A stretch of 64,000 bases of DNA from Lineus longissimus (taxonomy: Eukaryota; Nemertea; Pilidiophora; Heteronemertea; Lineidae), in contig NC_088321.1 in the NCBI RefSeq assembly GCF_910592395.1, forward strand, positions 8,558,001 to 8,622,000. The letters run 5' to 3'. The notes under the pieces are model-generated. The model had not been told where the DNA came from, did no database searches, and saw only the letters and a program-made list of their open reading frames with translations. Shown here piece by piece: positions 44,870-56,950 of the stretch. Position numbers and translations under genes: made by a program. The first letter of the stretch is position 1; each line of letters begins with the position of its first letter.

Positions 44870-45679
44870 TAACTTCGCGGGATGCTATTATCTATGATGC
44901 GGCAAAACGTAAAATTGATACTGGTACGTCATACAAGCGTGAAATTAGTCCCTGCTGAAACTCCCTCAGTAAAAATAATGATCTAAAGGTCTAACCCAGC
45001 CTCCTGAAAAAGACCATTCCCCTTGTTAAAGCCTACCGTATGTGTTCAACTCTTATTGTTGTTAAGTTGTTATTGTGCGAGTGTTCTTACTATTCAATCT
45101 TATCAGACTTCATGTCCATGAACTGCCAAACCTTATTGCATTTTCAGTTGATTTCTGTTTACCCAAGTCTGTTTTGCTATATGCGACTCTTTGTCTTTAC
45201 ACCTGAAGTAAAAGGGTACCAGCGAAGATAGTGGCACTGACTATCACTGCGGTATTGCATTGAAGGAGATGTGTTATCAATTTTGATGACATTTTTACGT
45301 CGTTTTGACATTCATTGTGTGCACCTTTTGTTTTATCCATATTTGCAAATTATGCGAATAAAACCAGCAACGATAATACACAAGCCCTAAATTGATGATG
45401 ATGATTGTCATTTTCACCCTCGTGGAAATCAGTGCCACCTATTGGAATGCCGGTGAAAACTTCTGTTACGAGTGAAGGTTGTTGGGTTTTTTTATGTCCA
45501 CGCATATCATTAATGTTGCACAGCTGTGACAGTTGTCTTGGCATCTTGGTGGGTTTTGGAACACAGCTACGTGTGTTGTGCCACTTTTCACAATGGTTGT
45601 TGAGTAATAACTTTTTTTGTCGCTGTATTGGTGCCTTTTTAGGTTGTCTGTAGGATAATAATTATAGTCTGTAATGTGT
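44870..45679. other. Intergenic; nothing recognised
   Basis: No convincing coding region follows the promoter-like cluster. Open frames at 45040-45231 and 45405-45653 are unrecognised. Confidence 0.4.
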
Positions 45680-46026
45680 CAAATTCTAAAATACCTAGAT
45701 TCAAAATGAACCACACTTTACAATCCGTGAAAATGCACTATGCGCAAAGAAAGCCGTGTATTGAATTCAGTGTTTATGGATAGGCAACCATAACTGCTTG
45801 GGTTGGTGCAAAATGTGGAAGCTGTTATACAAACACATTTTTTTGTTTAATTTGAGATGTTTTAGAATAGAAATTGATACCTCACTGATGGTATTGATTG
45901 TCCCACCAAAACCGCTCGGGTGGAGCTGAAATGTTTACCAAAACCTCGGCTTTGGTCTACATTTTAGCTCCACCTGAGCAGTTTTGGTGAGACAATCAAC
46001 ACCTCCAGTGAGTTATCAATTCCTTA
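45680..46026 (+). repeat. Dispersed repeat with terminal foldback (copy 1)
   Basis: It contains GAACCACACTTTACA, GAATTCAGTG and then an inverted repeat (arms about 45876-45937 and 45959-46026; GGTGGAGCTGAAATG versus CATTTTAGCTCCACC). The same order occurs at 61922-63165, where the middle is interrupted by a 940-bp element. A diverged third foldback lies near 46168-46250. Confidence 0.75.
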
Positions 46027-46250
46027 AACCACATTCTCAAATGCCTTAGTCGCAGGATATCAGTGTTTGTTATGGAAAATATGTTAAGAGTTGTTTTTAT
46101 TTCAGCAGTTCTTCGTATCGCCACCAGGGACTGCTAGGTTTTAGTTCGAGGACAAATTTTCCTTACGGGCCGTTTCAGAATAGAAATGAATACCTTGGTC
46201 TAACCCCGAGCAGTCTTGATTGGACTGCCCCAGCTAGGTATCACTTCCTT

Positions 46251-46749
46251 GAAGAAAAATTTGGAAAGTTGCTATGCCACTTCTTAAATACTGACTTTAC
46301 AGACAGGCTCAGGGCTCGAGATAACCCCTGAAAAGTGTATTTGAAACTGTTAACTTAAAAATCTGTTACAGGACTCCGGATATTTTTTTTTGTTGTTGTC
46401 AAGGCATTTGTTTGACTCCCGGGTAAGAAAGTCTAGCCTGAGCCCTGACAGTGTTGGACTCTAGTTTAGGAGTGTTCTCAGTCTGCAAACACATTTGTCG
46501 TTCTCATGAAGACTGTTGTTTTGTTTTGTACACCCATATCATACTCATTCAGATGAAGACTTATCATGTTTTGTTTTGCATTTAAACTTTGGTTAGTATT
46601 AGGTGCTGTTTTGTTGCACACATTGTCAGTTCAGTGATGGTAAGCTATGTCTCTCGCCTTAGGAGGCTCTGTCACGGCCCTGAATTCCGCTGTACATTTT
46701 CACATGCAGAATTTCTATCTCGGTGGGTTCCAACCATTTCTTCTGGAGA
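46251..46749. other. Intergenic; nothing recognised
   Basis: No supported gene or repeat. Confidence 0.4.
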
Positions 46750-46960
46750 CATTAGGTGGTGGAAGAGAGTTGGCCTCATGATCAAGAGGTCTTGGGTTCG
46801 ACTCCTGGTCAAGTCACTCTTGGTTCCCCTACCGGTGGAGTTCAAGTGAGTGCCTTCTGGCTGCTCCTTCAAACCCCTGATTAATTTCTGTGGAGACCGG
46901 GGTAATAATATGTCATCCCAAAAGTGATTTGAGCAGGGAAACCTGGAAAAACACTATACA
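46750..46960 (+). mobile_element. tRNA-derived SINE
   Basis: The head has GTGGAAGAGAGTTGG and a perfect B-box GGTTCGACTCC (46796-46806). The body has GTTCAAGTGAG, GAGACCGGGGTAATAATATG and TCCCAAAAGTGATTTGAGCA, and ends GGAAAAACACTATA. A partner body lies on the minus strand at 8620-8740. It is not a functional tRNA: no acceptor stem pairs. Confidence 0.7.
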
Positions 46961-47270
46961 TGTACATGTATAAGAACTCAATACAGAATGAAATATATAG
47001 ATAATTGGCATGAAATTTCACAGACCAAAAAATTAACTATTACCCCTTTGATTGGGGCTACAAATTCCGCATGTCTTCATAAATGAGTGATCTTGTAATA
47101 CTTCGAGGATTGTGGTTCCCTAGTCGCTTACCTTGGATAGAAAAAAGTGGTAGTCGACTATCACAACACATTGTCAGTTGGTAACTTAGTTTGGTCATCT
47201 GTTGGTATTTTAAGATCTTGGATGTTTAAAACCCGCAGCCTGTAGTAATCTCTTCAAGTTTAGAAAAAAA

Positions 47271-47598
47271 CGCTGTGCCGGTTGACAGAACCATTGTTTA
47301 GTGCTGTGCCGGGTGAAAGAGCTAGTGTATAGTGGCGGGCGGGTTGACAGAACTTAGGTATGGTGCTGAGCCAGCTCACCGAACTAAGGTGTGGTGCTGT
47401 GCCAGCTCACAGAACTAAGTGTACAGTGCCAGGGTGGTTTACAGAACGTTTATACAGTGCTGGACTGGTTTACAGTCTAGTGTGTGGTACTAGGGTGGTT
47501 TACAGAACGTTTATACAGTGCTGGGCTGGTTTACAGTCTAGTGTGTGGTACTAGGGTGGTTTACAGAACTATTGTGCAGTGCCGGGCCGGTTTACAGG
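47271..47598. repeat. 31-bp minisatellite, about 11 units
   Basis: The unit resembles TGCTGGGCTGGTTTACAGAA...GTGTACAG, 30-32 bp. The later copies alternate two variants (GGGTGGTTTACAGAACGT and GGCTGGTTTACAGTCTAG), giving a 61-bp dimer. Confidence 0.85.
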
Positions 47599-47667
47599 TC
47601 TCTTGTAGTACAGCCATGTAACTATGTCACTCTGCGACTGCCAACACAGGCTACCATTTTTGAACTG

Positions 47668-48050
47668 CTAATAATAATAATAATAAATATTTTTATTGCC
47701 TCCTAAAAGAAGATATTTACAGTACAGTACACAATGAGCACAACAGTTTTTCCCACAATTGTTACATACAAATTAAAGCATTAAAATATGGGCACAGACA
47801 TACCACCATCATGATCAGAACGACCTGAGCAATAATCTGGTCAATTCATATAATCCGTTTCATGGTGTCAATCACAAGTGCGTGAAGATACCTGAATTAT
47901 AGCAATCGATCGGCCTCGAATTATTTGATACACACAACCTGAAGACCCTACATAACATGTATCACCAAGGATAAGAATTGTGAAATATGTTTGAAAAACC
48001 GAGGGAAATCAAAATCAAAATCGTGAAATTTTAAAGTTTTTCAGAATGTT
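47668..48050 (-). mobile_element. Possible LINE 3' end, minus strand
   Basis: On the minus strand AGGAGGCAATAAAAATATT runs into (ATT)n at 47668-47690, the layout of a LINE 3' tail with a simple-repeat end. No coding sequence of the LINE is recognised upstream, so the extent is a guess. Confidence 0.4.
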
Positions 48051-48283
48051 TTGGAATTCAACAATCGAAAATGGCGCAAAAAATGTGGCAGTCTACAATA
48101 TCTGTATTCAACTATCACCTAAAGTTTTTGGGCTTTCTGTCACTCGATTCCGAGCACATCATTAGCTGGACTGTAGTTGTTTTAGCGGCTGTCCTGAAAG
48201 GGTTGTTCCATTTGAACCCATTCAAATTTTGAAGGGCGTGGACAAGAATAGAATTTCTACATATCAATCATGCTGTAGCTTAA

Positions 48284-48490
48284 AGGGACTCTATATGCAG
48301 CTGCTAGGTAGGCAAGATAAATTTACACATATACGCCAATAGGGGTCTCTCTCATCTCACAGTAAATCAAAACTATTCACGCTTGTACAAGGAAAATATT
48401 CAGTGCTGAATCAAACAGGACCCAGTGTCATTACAATTATTTGTCACTCAAAAATGGCCAATTTAACCCCTCTGCTCCTGCCTATAGCAT
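48284..48490 (+). repeat. Dispersed repeat with GCTAGGTAGGCAAGATAAA
   Basis: Shares AGCTGCTAGGTAGGCAAGAT, AATAGGGGTCTCTC, ACTATTCACGCTTGTAC, AGTGCTGAATC and CTGCCTATAG with modules inside the gypsy insertion (13385-13560, 13880-14080). This shows that part of that insertion is a dispersed element. Ends near AAAGGGACTCTATA and CCTATAG. Confidence 0.75.
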
Positions 48491-49257
48491 TCAAGGAATC
48501 ATGATACTGTAATTAAGTTAAACCTTATTCAAATGAAAGACTTGCCACTAACAGTTCAATTTAAGCTGTGGGGTCGAAAATGTATCGGACAATTTTACTC
48601 CATCTTACAGCACCTCACTGACAGTATTGGTTGTCCCGCAAAGCCCGAAGTATACCAAAGTGGTATACGGTGGAAACTTCCTCTGTGCATTGTTACTGAC
48701 AGAATTTCTTTCTCAGTGGAATGAAACCCTTCTAGAGACATGCAATGCATGAAATCAAATGAAGATTCTCTGATCTATACTTGATGAAATTAATGAAACG
48801 TAAGCTATATTATTGGTGCAAACAAAATTACAGTCAGTGCCATTCAGGTCTGTTATTTCAACAAGACATGCTTCAGTGTTAAGGAAACTCTGGTTAGTGT
48901 AGTGACTATTGTCTCACATAATATGTGTTGTATGAAAATGTTACAATAAAATTAGTTCAAAAGTCAACGTTGATCTTTGTCTGTTTTAAACATCAGCAAA
49001 TCACCATTGTTACAGGATAAGTCCTTGGAGTGATCTCCTCCTGCCCATGATACAATGACCCCACAGCTGCAGCATACAAACATTTGAGTAATGGCTACCT
49101 CGGCTCCCTGACCCTAGTGAAGAAGAGACCAATTGGAGGGCCTTTTGGGACAAGACCCAGTATTCCAATCTTCAGCCAGTGAACTGGTCTTTAGCATCAA
49201 CAGACAACGATATGACCTCCACAGGAGAAGGATGTAAACTGCTAAGGCAAGGTCATG
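48491..49257. other. Intergenic; nothing recognised
   Basis: No supported gene. Confidence 0.4.
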
Positions 49258-49565
49258 ACCGATTTACAGGACACGGATGCGACATGCATCAAAGATTCCA
49301 CCTGGCATCTAATCTGTACAGGACATGGATGTGACCTGTACAGGACAAGCTAGGATGCAACCTGTATAGGAACAGGATGCCACCTGTGAACAGGTCACAG
49401 ATGTGATCTGTACCAAGGTTGTGACCTGTATTATAAGGATGTGCCCAGTGTGTGATAATGATGCAACCTAATTTGGGACAAGACCTGCACCAAGGATGTG
49501 ACCTGTGAGCAGGACAGTGATCTGACCTTTATACCAAGGATATGACCTGTATAGGATACAACTTT
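49258..49565. repeat. Degenerate ACCTGTACAGGACAAGGATG repeats
   Basis: Ten or more diverged units of about 20-25 bp built on GATGTGACCTGTACAGGAC. Old minisatellite. Confidence 0.7.
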
Positions 49566-49911
49566 TAAAATACAATGATATTTTGAAAGGACAAGGCTAA
49601 CACCAGTATGCGAGGGGCCAGTACAAAGGGGAGATCACCTCGCCGAGGGTACTCGACAAGTGGGTTTGCCATTGTATTAGCGTAGTTTCAGCTGGGGACA
49701 TGATCAGTTGTCGTCACGCACACAAACTACACCATGAAATGTTGCTCTACCATGAAAATGTAGCCTAGATGATATTGTCCCGTCCCCAACTTCAAAAGGG
49801 TGGGGGAAATTCACACCATGACTCGTATAGCCTGCTCTATGGAAATGCCTTGTGTATTCTCCAAGTCACATGTTACAAGTGACCATGTGGAACTGTATGT
49901 CAACTCTGCCT

Positions 49912-51555
49912 TTTTGGCTCACCGTAGAGGAATCTACACAACACCGCAGTGTCTGTCGTCCATCGTCGTCGTATCCTGTTTCAAAAACAGTGGCACGTTT
50001 CTTAACCGCTGGGGCTATAAACTTGAAACTTTGTACACAGGACCCCCCCCCCCCCCAGGTCAGGTGACCTCTGAGAATGAATTTTGGTCCGATCTGATTC
50101 TTAACTTAGCCACCAGGGGGCCAGAAGTGGAAACCTAAAAAGTGTGATATCTCTCTTATGAGCGACTCGTTTTCGATAAAAATTTTGGGGTAGGTTCTCC
50201 TAGTAAGGATACATCACATATCTTACGGGTTTTTGATTTGACCTAATTTTCAAGGTCACAGAGGTCAAATGGCGTAAATTGTCCGTTTGAGTGTAACTAT
50301 GGGACGTTTCTTAACCGATAAAGCTGTGAACTTGAAATTTGGTATACATGACTCCCTACATCATAATTAAAACCTCTTGAGACCGAATTTCGGTATGATC
50401 TGATTCTCGACTTGGCCACCAGGGTGCCAAAACAAAAAAAGGCAAAAAGTGCAATAACTCGCTTAATAGTGACATGTTTTCAATTTTATTTTTATGGTTA
50501 GGTACTCATGAGAGCAAGGATATATCACATATCCTACGGGTTTTTGATTTGACCTTATTTTCAAGGTCACAGAGGTCAAATGGTGTGAATTGGCCGTTTG
50601 TGTGTAACTATGGCACGTTTCTTTACCACTAAAGCTATGAACTTTAAACTTGGTACACATGACCCCCTAGGTCAGATGATCTGTGACACTGATTTTCGGT
50701 CCGGTCTGATTCCTAATTTGGCCACCAGGGGGCCAAAACCAAAAATTTGAATAGTGCCATATCTCGCTTATTACTGATTTGTTTTTGATAAAATTTTATA
50801 GTAGGTACTCCTAGCAGGGATACATCACATGTCGTACGGGTTTTTGATTTGACTTACTTTTCAAGGTGACTGAGGTCCAAGTTCAAAATTTCACCGTTGA
50901 GTGGCACGTTTATTCACTACTTCATATAGAGTAAAATCTTTTTTCCAGGTCAGGTCAAGCATGGGGGTATTATTAAGATATTACTATCTTAATAATACCT
51001 TCATGAGGGAATTGGGTCAAGTATGGAATTTTGACCTTTGCTCTCAAAAGTCTTGGAAAGTCTTGAATTTTACATTTCTTGTACTAAAAATAATGATTAC
51101 TCCAAAATAATATGATTATAACTTTAATAAAATTTGAAAAAATATGGTAGGTACTTCAAGCAAGGGTACATCACTGAGCACATAGTCTGTGCCATTTGAA
51201 GCTGGTCTCAAACCCCAGTTGGGCTTCAATATATGACATACCTTCTATCTGCCACGCGAGGTTGGGCGTAGTTGTGCATGTGTCAATAATTCTAGGCCAA
51301 ATAGCAAAAAATAGCCGTGATGACCCTATGTTTTCACACCAAATAAAGAAACTAGATGCATTTGGCTATCTGCTGGTGGTTTATGTCATTCCCAAATCAT
51401 TCATTTTTAGACGATTTACTAGCCACACAATATAGATGTATGAGTAGGCCTACTAGGTTACATTTCACCTATTCACATATCATACATAATTTACAGTACA
51501 ATGTACGTTCCTTTCTACTACGATGAGCACAGAGGCCCCTGTGGCCGTTTCATTG
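49912..51555 (+). repeat. Dispersed repeat family A, copy 4, expanded
   Basis: Head TTTTTGGCTCACCGTAGAGG and GTCCATCGTCGTC; tail GATGAGCACAGAGGCCCC...GGCCGTTTCATT. The inside has about three tandem monomers whose starts (CACGTTTCTTAACCGC-like) fall near 49993, 50304, 50610 and 50898, a period of about 305-310 bp. A poly-C run sits at 50043-50056. Confidence 0.85.
50966..50999. repeat. Perfect hairpin, 15-bp arms, TTAC loop
   Basis: GGTATTATTAAGATA and TATCTTAATAATACC. Lies inside family A copy 4 and is not shared with the other copies, so it is a secondary feature. Confidence 0.85.
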
Positions 51556-51703
51556 GGTTTTGAACACAAACAAAACTGTCACAAAATTGGATATGGCGGT
51601 AACGTAAATGCGTAGCAATTAGTAAGTGTTTTTGCGATCTATTTTTGCTATCTTGTCCGAGAACCGCTCCACCGAGTAGTGGTTTTTGTTCATAATCCCA
51701 TAA

Positions 51704-52442
51704 TAAATGAAACGGCCAGGGGCCATTGTGCGCACCGTATAGATATTTGGTGGTTAGGAATTCATCCTGGTTAAGAAACGTGCTACATGTACAGTATATA
51801 GGTCAAACCAAAGTCGGTACGACATGTGATGTAAATCCTTGCTTGGAGTACCTACAAAAAAAATCATCCGCGAGAACAAGTCACTAATAAGCAAGGAATT
51901 GCACTTTTTACCTTTTTTAGTTTTGGCCTCCTCGTGGCCAAGTTTAGAATCAGATCGGATTGAAATTCGGTGTCCGAGGTTACATGACGTAGGGAGTCAC
52001 ATGTATCAAATTTTAAGATGATACCATTAGCGGTTAAGAAAAGTGCCATAGTTACACTCAAACGGCAAATTTACGCCATTTGATCTCTGTGACCTTGAAA
52101 AATTAGATCAAATCACAAACCCGCATCATATGTGATGTATCCTTGCTAGGAGAACCTACCATAAAAATGTTATCAAAAACGAGTCATTCATGAGAGATAT
52201 CACACTTTTTAGGTTACCACTTCTGGCCCCCTGGTGGCCAAGTGAAGAATCAGATCAGACCGAAATTAATTGTCAGAGGTCACCTGACCTGGGGGTCCTG
52301 TGTACAAAGTTTCAAGTTGATAGCTCTAGCGGTAAAGAAAGGTTCCACTGTTTTTAAAACAGGACACGGACGACGACGACGGACACAACTCTCCTACGGC
52401 GAGCCAAAAACAAGAGGCCCAGGGGTCAGGCGCTCAGCTGAA
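51704..52442 (-). repeat. Dispersed repeat family A, copy 5, inverted
   Basis: On the minus strand the full order is CAGCTGAGCGCC, CCTGGGCCTCTTG, TTTTTGGCTCGCCG, GTCCGTCGTCGTCG, two monomers, then ATATCTATACGG and GCACAATGGCCCCTGGCCGT. It faces copy 4 across 148 bp, forming a large imperfect inverted pair. It gives the best full-length view of the family (about 740 bp). Confidence 0.85.
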
Positions 52443-53596
52443 ATGCATGGGCGCGATGAACAAAACGAAAGTACCTAGAAGGGATTCACTTTCGCGACTG
52501 GGATCCAGCAGAGGTAGCTGGGTTTTGAAATCCGCTTTTGGTGTTGTCATCATGTCCCCTATCTTGCCAATCAACTTTTCGGGCCAGTTATGTATTAAAA
52601 TTGTGCAATTGCACTTTTAAGATCCGATTCAAGGAACCAGTTTGTTGATCGCAAATACATTCCCAACATTTGATGACATCCTCCACGTACCAGGTAAGTG
52701 GGTCATTCTCGGTGAATTGGTTCTCAAAACAGATCGAATAACAAGAACTCGGCACTGTAATTCCCAACGCAGAACGAGTCTGATCGTGTTTTAAAAACAA
52801 ACCTAAACGGGGTGCATTAATAAGTCAGGCCGTGTTGATATGGGTAAACTACAGACTAGCTCGGAAAAACTTACACAAATCCTTCTTGACATTAAAATCT
52901 TGTTTATTCTCAGGATTATTGGTTGACACAAGTAGATAGTGACCCTTCTCACCTATTGCAGAGAATGGACCGGTCAAATACATAGAGAACATCACTGTCA
53001 AGAGAGTCCATTTTAAATTACAAGGGGAAAGAAAGATGAATTTGGACTTAAAATGCAAATAATTTTGATACAAATGTGAAAACTACATGATCGAAATTAT
53101 TATTCTACAAAACAAAAGCTAAATAAAAATTAGATTCCTATTTCATGAAGAATATACTTTAAAACTATCGCAGAGAGCAGAAAGCACTGTGGCGTTGCAC
53201 TGCAGCACTGAGAAGTTTCAAGTCCAAATTTGCATTCCAATGAAAAACTTCTCTGATTTCTGCTTCGCTTATTCCTGAATCCTGGCAGTTTTCCCGCTAA
53301 ACACAGGATACTAGTGAAAATGTGGAAGAAATGTCCATTCGTGCGAGGGAGCTCAGATATGCCACTGTAACCAACCTCTATATCGGTACACACCTTAACA
53401 TGTTTATGGCTCACAACAAAAAACATATGTAAAGTGATGGGTAGAATGTGTAGCTGAAATTAGAGTGTAGTATCTCAATGCCTTCATTGATTTTTTCTTA
53501 GGGTCTTCCTTTTTTACCACGATGGGTCTTCGTTTTTTACCTTTTTCAGAGGTCTTCCATCTTCGGTCTTTGGGTCTTCGTTTTATATATACCCCC
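52443..53596. other. Intergenic; nothing recognised
   Basis: Minus-strand open frames at 52588-53426 show no family. A few GGGTCTTCGTTTT-like words near 53495-53590 precede the satellite. Confidence 0.4.
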
Positions 53597-55560
53597 TCTC
53601 ATCCTCGTTTTAAGCCGCACATAGGTCCTGTCGCGCAGATGTGCTTCCTACCTGCTAGACTCCCATCCTCGATTCATGCCACACGGAGGTCCTTTCACCA
53701 GTATGTGCCATCGAGGTACTAGCCTCTCGCCCTCGATTCAAACCACGTGGAGGTCCTGTCACCCTGATGTGCTTCCTACCTGCTAGCCTCTCGCCCTCGA
53801 TTCAAACCACGTGGAGGTCCTGTCACCAGGATGTGCTTCCTACCTGCTAGCCTCTCGTCCTCGATTCAATAAAAAGTGCCAAATTCGCAACTGCTATGTT
53901 TGCGACATTCGTTAAACTTTTTTCGTCTTATAACTGTTATTACTCACTCCTTCACTGTAAAATAGAACTGTCTTGTAAATTAAATTGTAAATCCTGTATA
54001 TAATAATTAACATTGTACTACATGTAATTCATAAGGGAGCAGGCATTATGCGGCCAATCTGGTCTTGTTCTGCTCCCGACCACAATCAATATCATGTATT
54101 TCATTAATGCACCTTGTAAATTTTGTTGGTCGAATAAATATTCATATTCATATTCATATTCGACCTACTGGCCTCTTGTCATTGATTCAAGCCGCGTGGG
54201 GATCCTGTCACCCGAATGCCTGCTTCCAACCTGCTAGCCTCTCGTCCTGGATTCATGCCACACGTAGGTCCTTTCATCAGTATGTGCCATCGAGGTACTA
54301 GCCTCTCGCCCTCGATTCAAACCACGTGGAGGTCCTGTCACCCTGATGTGCTTCCTACCTGCTAGCCTCTCGCCCTCGATTCAAACCACGTGGAGGTCCT
54401 GTCACCAGGATGTGCTTCCTACCTGCTAGCCTCTCGTCCTCGATTCAAGCCGCGCGGCGGTCCTGTCACCCTGATGTGCTTCCTACCTGCTAGCCTCTCG
54501 TCCTCGATTCAAGCCGCGCGGCGGTCCTGTCACCCTGATGTGCTTCCTACCTGCTAGCCTCTCGTCCTCGATTCAAGCCGCGCGGCGGTCCTGTCACCCT
54601 GATGTGCTTCCTACCTGCTAGCCTCTCGCCCTCGATTCAAGCCGCGCGGCGGTCCTGTCACCCTGATGTGCTTCCTAGCCTCTCGCCCTCGATTCAAGCC
54701 GCGCGGTGGTCCTGTCACCCTGATGTGCTTCCTACCTACTAGCCTCTCGTCCTCGATTCAAGCCGCGCGGCGATCCTGTCACCCTGATGTGCTTCCTACC
54801 TACTAGCCTCTCGTCCTCGATTCAAGCCGCGCGGCGGTCCTGTCACCCTGATGTGCTTCCTACCTGCTAGCCTCTCGCCCTCGATTCAAGCCGCGCGGCG
54901 GTCCTGTCACCCTGATGTGCTTCCTACCTACTAGCCTCTCGTCCTCGATTCAAGCCGCGCGGCGATCCTGTCACCCTGATGTGCTTCCTACCTACTAGCC
55001 TCTCGTCCTCGATTCAAGCCGCGCGGCGGTCCTGTCACCCTGATGTGCTTCCTACCTGCTAGCCTCTCGCCCTCGATTCAAGCCGCGCGGCGGTCCTGTC
55101 ACCCTGATGTGCTTCCTACCTGCTAGCCTCTCGCCCTCGATTCAAGCCGCGTGGAGGTCCTGTCACCAGGATGTGCTTCCGACCTGCTAGCCTCTCGCCC
55201 TCGATTCAAGCCGCGTGGAGGTCCTGTCACCAGGATGTGCTTCCTACCTGCTAGCCTCTCGCCCTCGATTCAAGCCGCGCGGCGGTCCTGTCACCAGGAT
55301 GTGCTTCCCACCTGCTAGCCTCTCGTCCTCGTTTCAAGCCGCATGGAGGTTCTGTCAGCCAGATGTGCTTCCTACCTGCTAGCCTCCCGTCCTTGATTCA
55401 AGCCACATGGAGGTCCTGTCACAAGTATATGCCTCTGACCTACAAGCCTCTCGTCCTCGATTCAAGCTGCGGGGAAGTCCTGTCACCAGGATGTGCCTCT
55501 GACCTACTAGCCTATGGTCCTCGATTAATGCTACACCGAGGTCCTGTCACCAATATGTAC
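53597..55560. repeat. 64-bp satellite array, about 26 units
   Basis: The unit is like CTGATGTGCTTCCTACCTGC, TAGCCTCTCGTCCTCGATTC, AAGCCGCGCGGCGGTCCTGT and CACC: 64 bp. About four units come before, and about 22 after, an inserted segment at 53870-54161. Variants (CTACTAG, GCGATCCTG) recur at 54771 and 54963, 192 bp apart, so a three-unit higher-order block was duplicated. The outer units are more diverged than the central ones. Confidence 0.93.
53870..54161 (+). mobile_element. LINE 3' end inserted in the satellite
   Basis: A 292-bp AT-rich segment has a GGGAGCAGG...CTGCTCCC stem and ends GAATAAATATTCATATTC with tandem ATTCAT, the tail of a 5'-truncated non-LTR element. It splits the satellite. 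No clear target duplication. Confidence 0.6.
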
Positions 55561-55645
55561 ACTTCGGACGCAGCGGACCGGCCTCTTCCTTCGGCATATG
55601 AGACATTATGAATAGGATGACGAAATAGACTGCCCCGGGAGCAAG

Positions 55646-55934
55646 GGTTTTTTTACAGGTAGGTTCGTACCATTGTGTACATTGACAGCCAATCAGAGCT
55701 CAGAAACTTCGCCTGACGTCATCAAGTAAGAAACGCACGTGTTGTCAGGCAGTAAACAAGATCAGCGATGCACATTGATAAATGGTGCGAGTTCGAATCT
55801 CGGATGGACCCAAAAAACTATGCACTTTTTATTTTTATTGCTTTTTTTCATTTACTTAATCATTTTAATAATACATTTCTCTTCGGAAATGTACACAATG
55901 TACACAATGGTACGAACCTACCTGTAAAAAAACC
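55646..55934. mobile_element. 289-bp element with perfect 38-bp TIRs
   Basis: The left TIR (55646-55683) begins GGTTTTTTTACAGGTAGGTT. The right TIR (55897-55934) is its exact reverse complement. The interior has a tRNA-like GTTCGAATCTC at 55793-55803. No transposase and no target duplication seen. Confidence 0.88.
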
Positions 55935-56940
55935 TCGCGCCCCAGGAGTTTAGACGGACATGTGCGCTCTCGGAATTTATCACTTGCATTTTGTACTTTC
56001 CTCCAGACAGGTGTAACAACCGTCCTGAAACATTTCGCTTAGTTTGATTTACCTAACACCACGCGGCGCTAGTAGTTTGGTTTCACCCGTTGGGGACATA
56101 TCATTATGATAAATAAGTTATTTATCATTTTTGGGATGCAACTAAGCCGGGAAGAGAAAGAGCCACCCAGAATCTCTAGTTCACATCAAAAGACACAATT
56201 TCTAGCTAAATTTGATCTCATTCGTTCAGGTTTTCAACAAAGTTATCTATTTTGATAAAAGTTGTCCAGATTTAGAGTAGAATATGGCATTTTTGATTTG
56301 TTAATTTTTTTCAGTTAGTTTGGGATTCGATGACGTCACATTAATATATATGGGATTATATACGAGTAATTGTGTTACATGTAGCTTAATCAAACGGTTT
56401 AAATTGAAATCTGGTGTAATTTGTTTTGCATAATTAGTCTATAATTAGTTAAATAGGTGTTGCTACAAAACTGCTTTGACAAGAGACAATTCCAGTAGCA
56501 TTTTGTGTCATTATGATGTCTTGAATAAATTTTACTTATCGGTAGCTGGCGCACACGCGCCTAACTTGAGAAAATAAGATATAATTATTGGTCAAAATTG
56601 GGCGAATATATGTGAAATATCCTTGATTTAGTGATGGAAATACAGGAAATACATGGTTAAGAATATAGTAAAAACCCCAATCTGACCTCCAAAATACAGG
56701 AAATTAAGGACGGGGGGGAGCTCATGATAAGAATTTCTTTTTTATGTTGAATATTCTACTTTAAAAGAGTCTCATAACGAACTTCTCGTTGAAAATCAAA
56801 TAATACGATTATTGACATTTCTTGAGTGCTTATTTCTAGTTCGATTCGAGTTCAAGTTTCAAATTTTTGAACGAATGGAGTCGTTCTTTTTTATTTTTTC
56901 CCTGAAACACTATAAACTTACATCGTCCAAAAGATTTTCT
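55935..56940. other. Intergenic; nothing recognised
   Basis: No supported gene. AT-rich. The start (55935-55975) may continue the sequence interrupted by the TIR element. Confidence 0.4.
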
Positions 56941-56950
56941 GTAGTTATTG

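Noticed and set aside
53597-55560. Regular 64-bp units looked CRISPR-like
   Set aside because: The units are contiguous with no unique spacers, lie in a eukaryotic genome and have no cas genes: a satellite.
53522-55611. Several open frames in the satellite
   Set aside because: Repeat-generated, not conserved in frame because 64 is not a multiple of three.
55784-55812. Possible tRNA gene (GTTCGAATCTC)
   Set aside because: No A-box at the right distance and no acceptor stem; it sits inside a TIR element.
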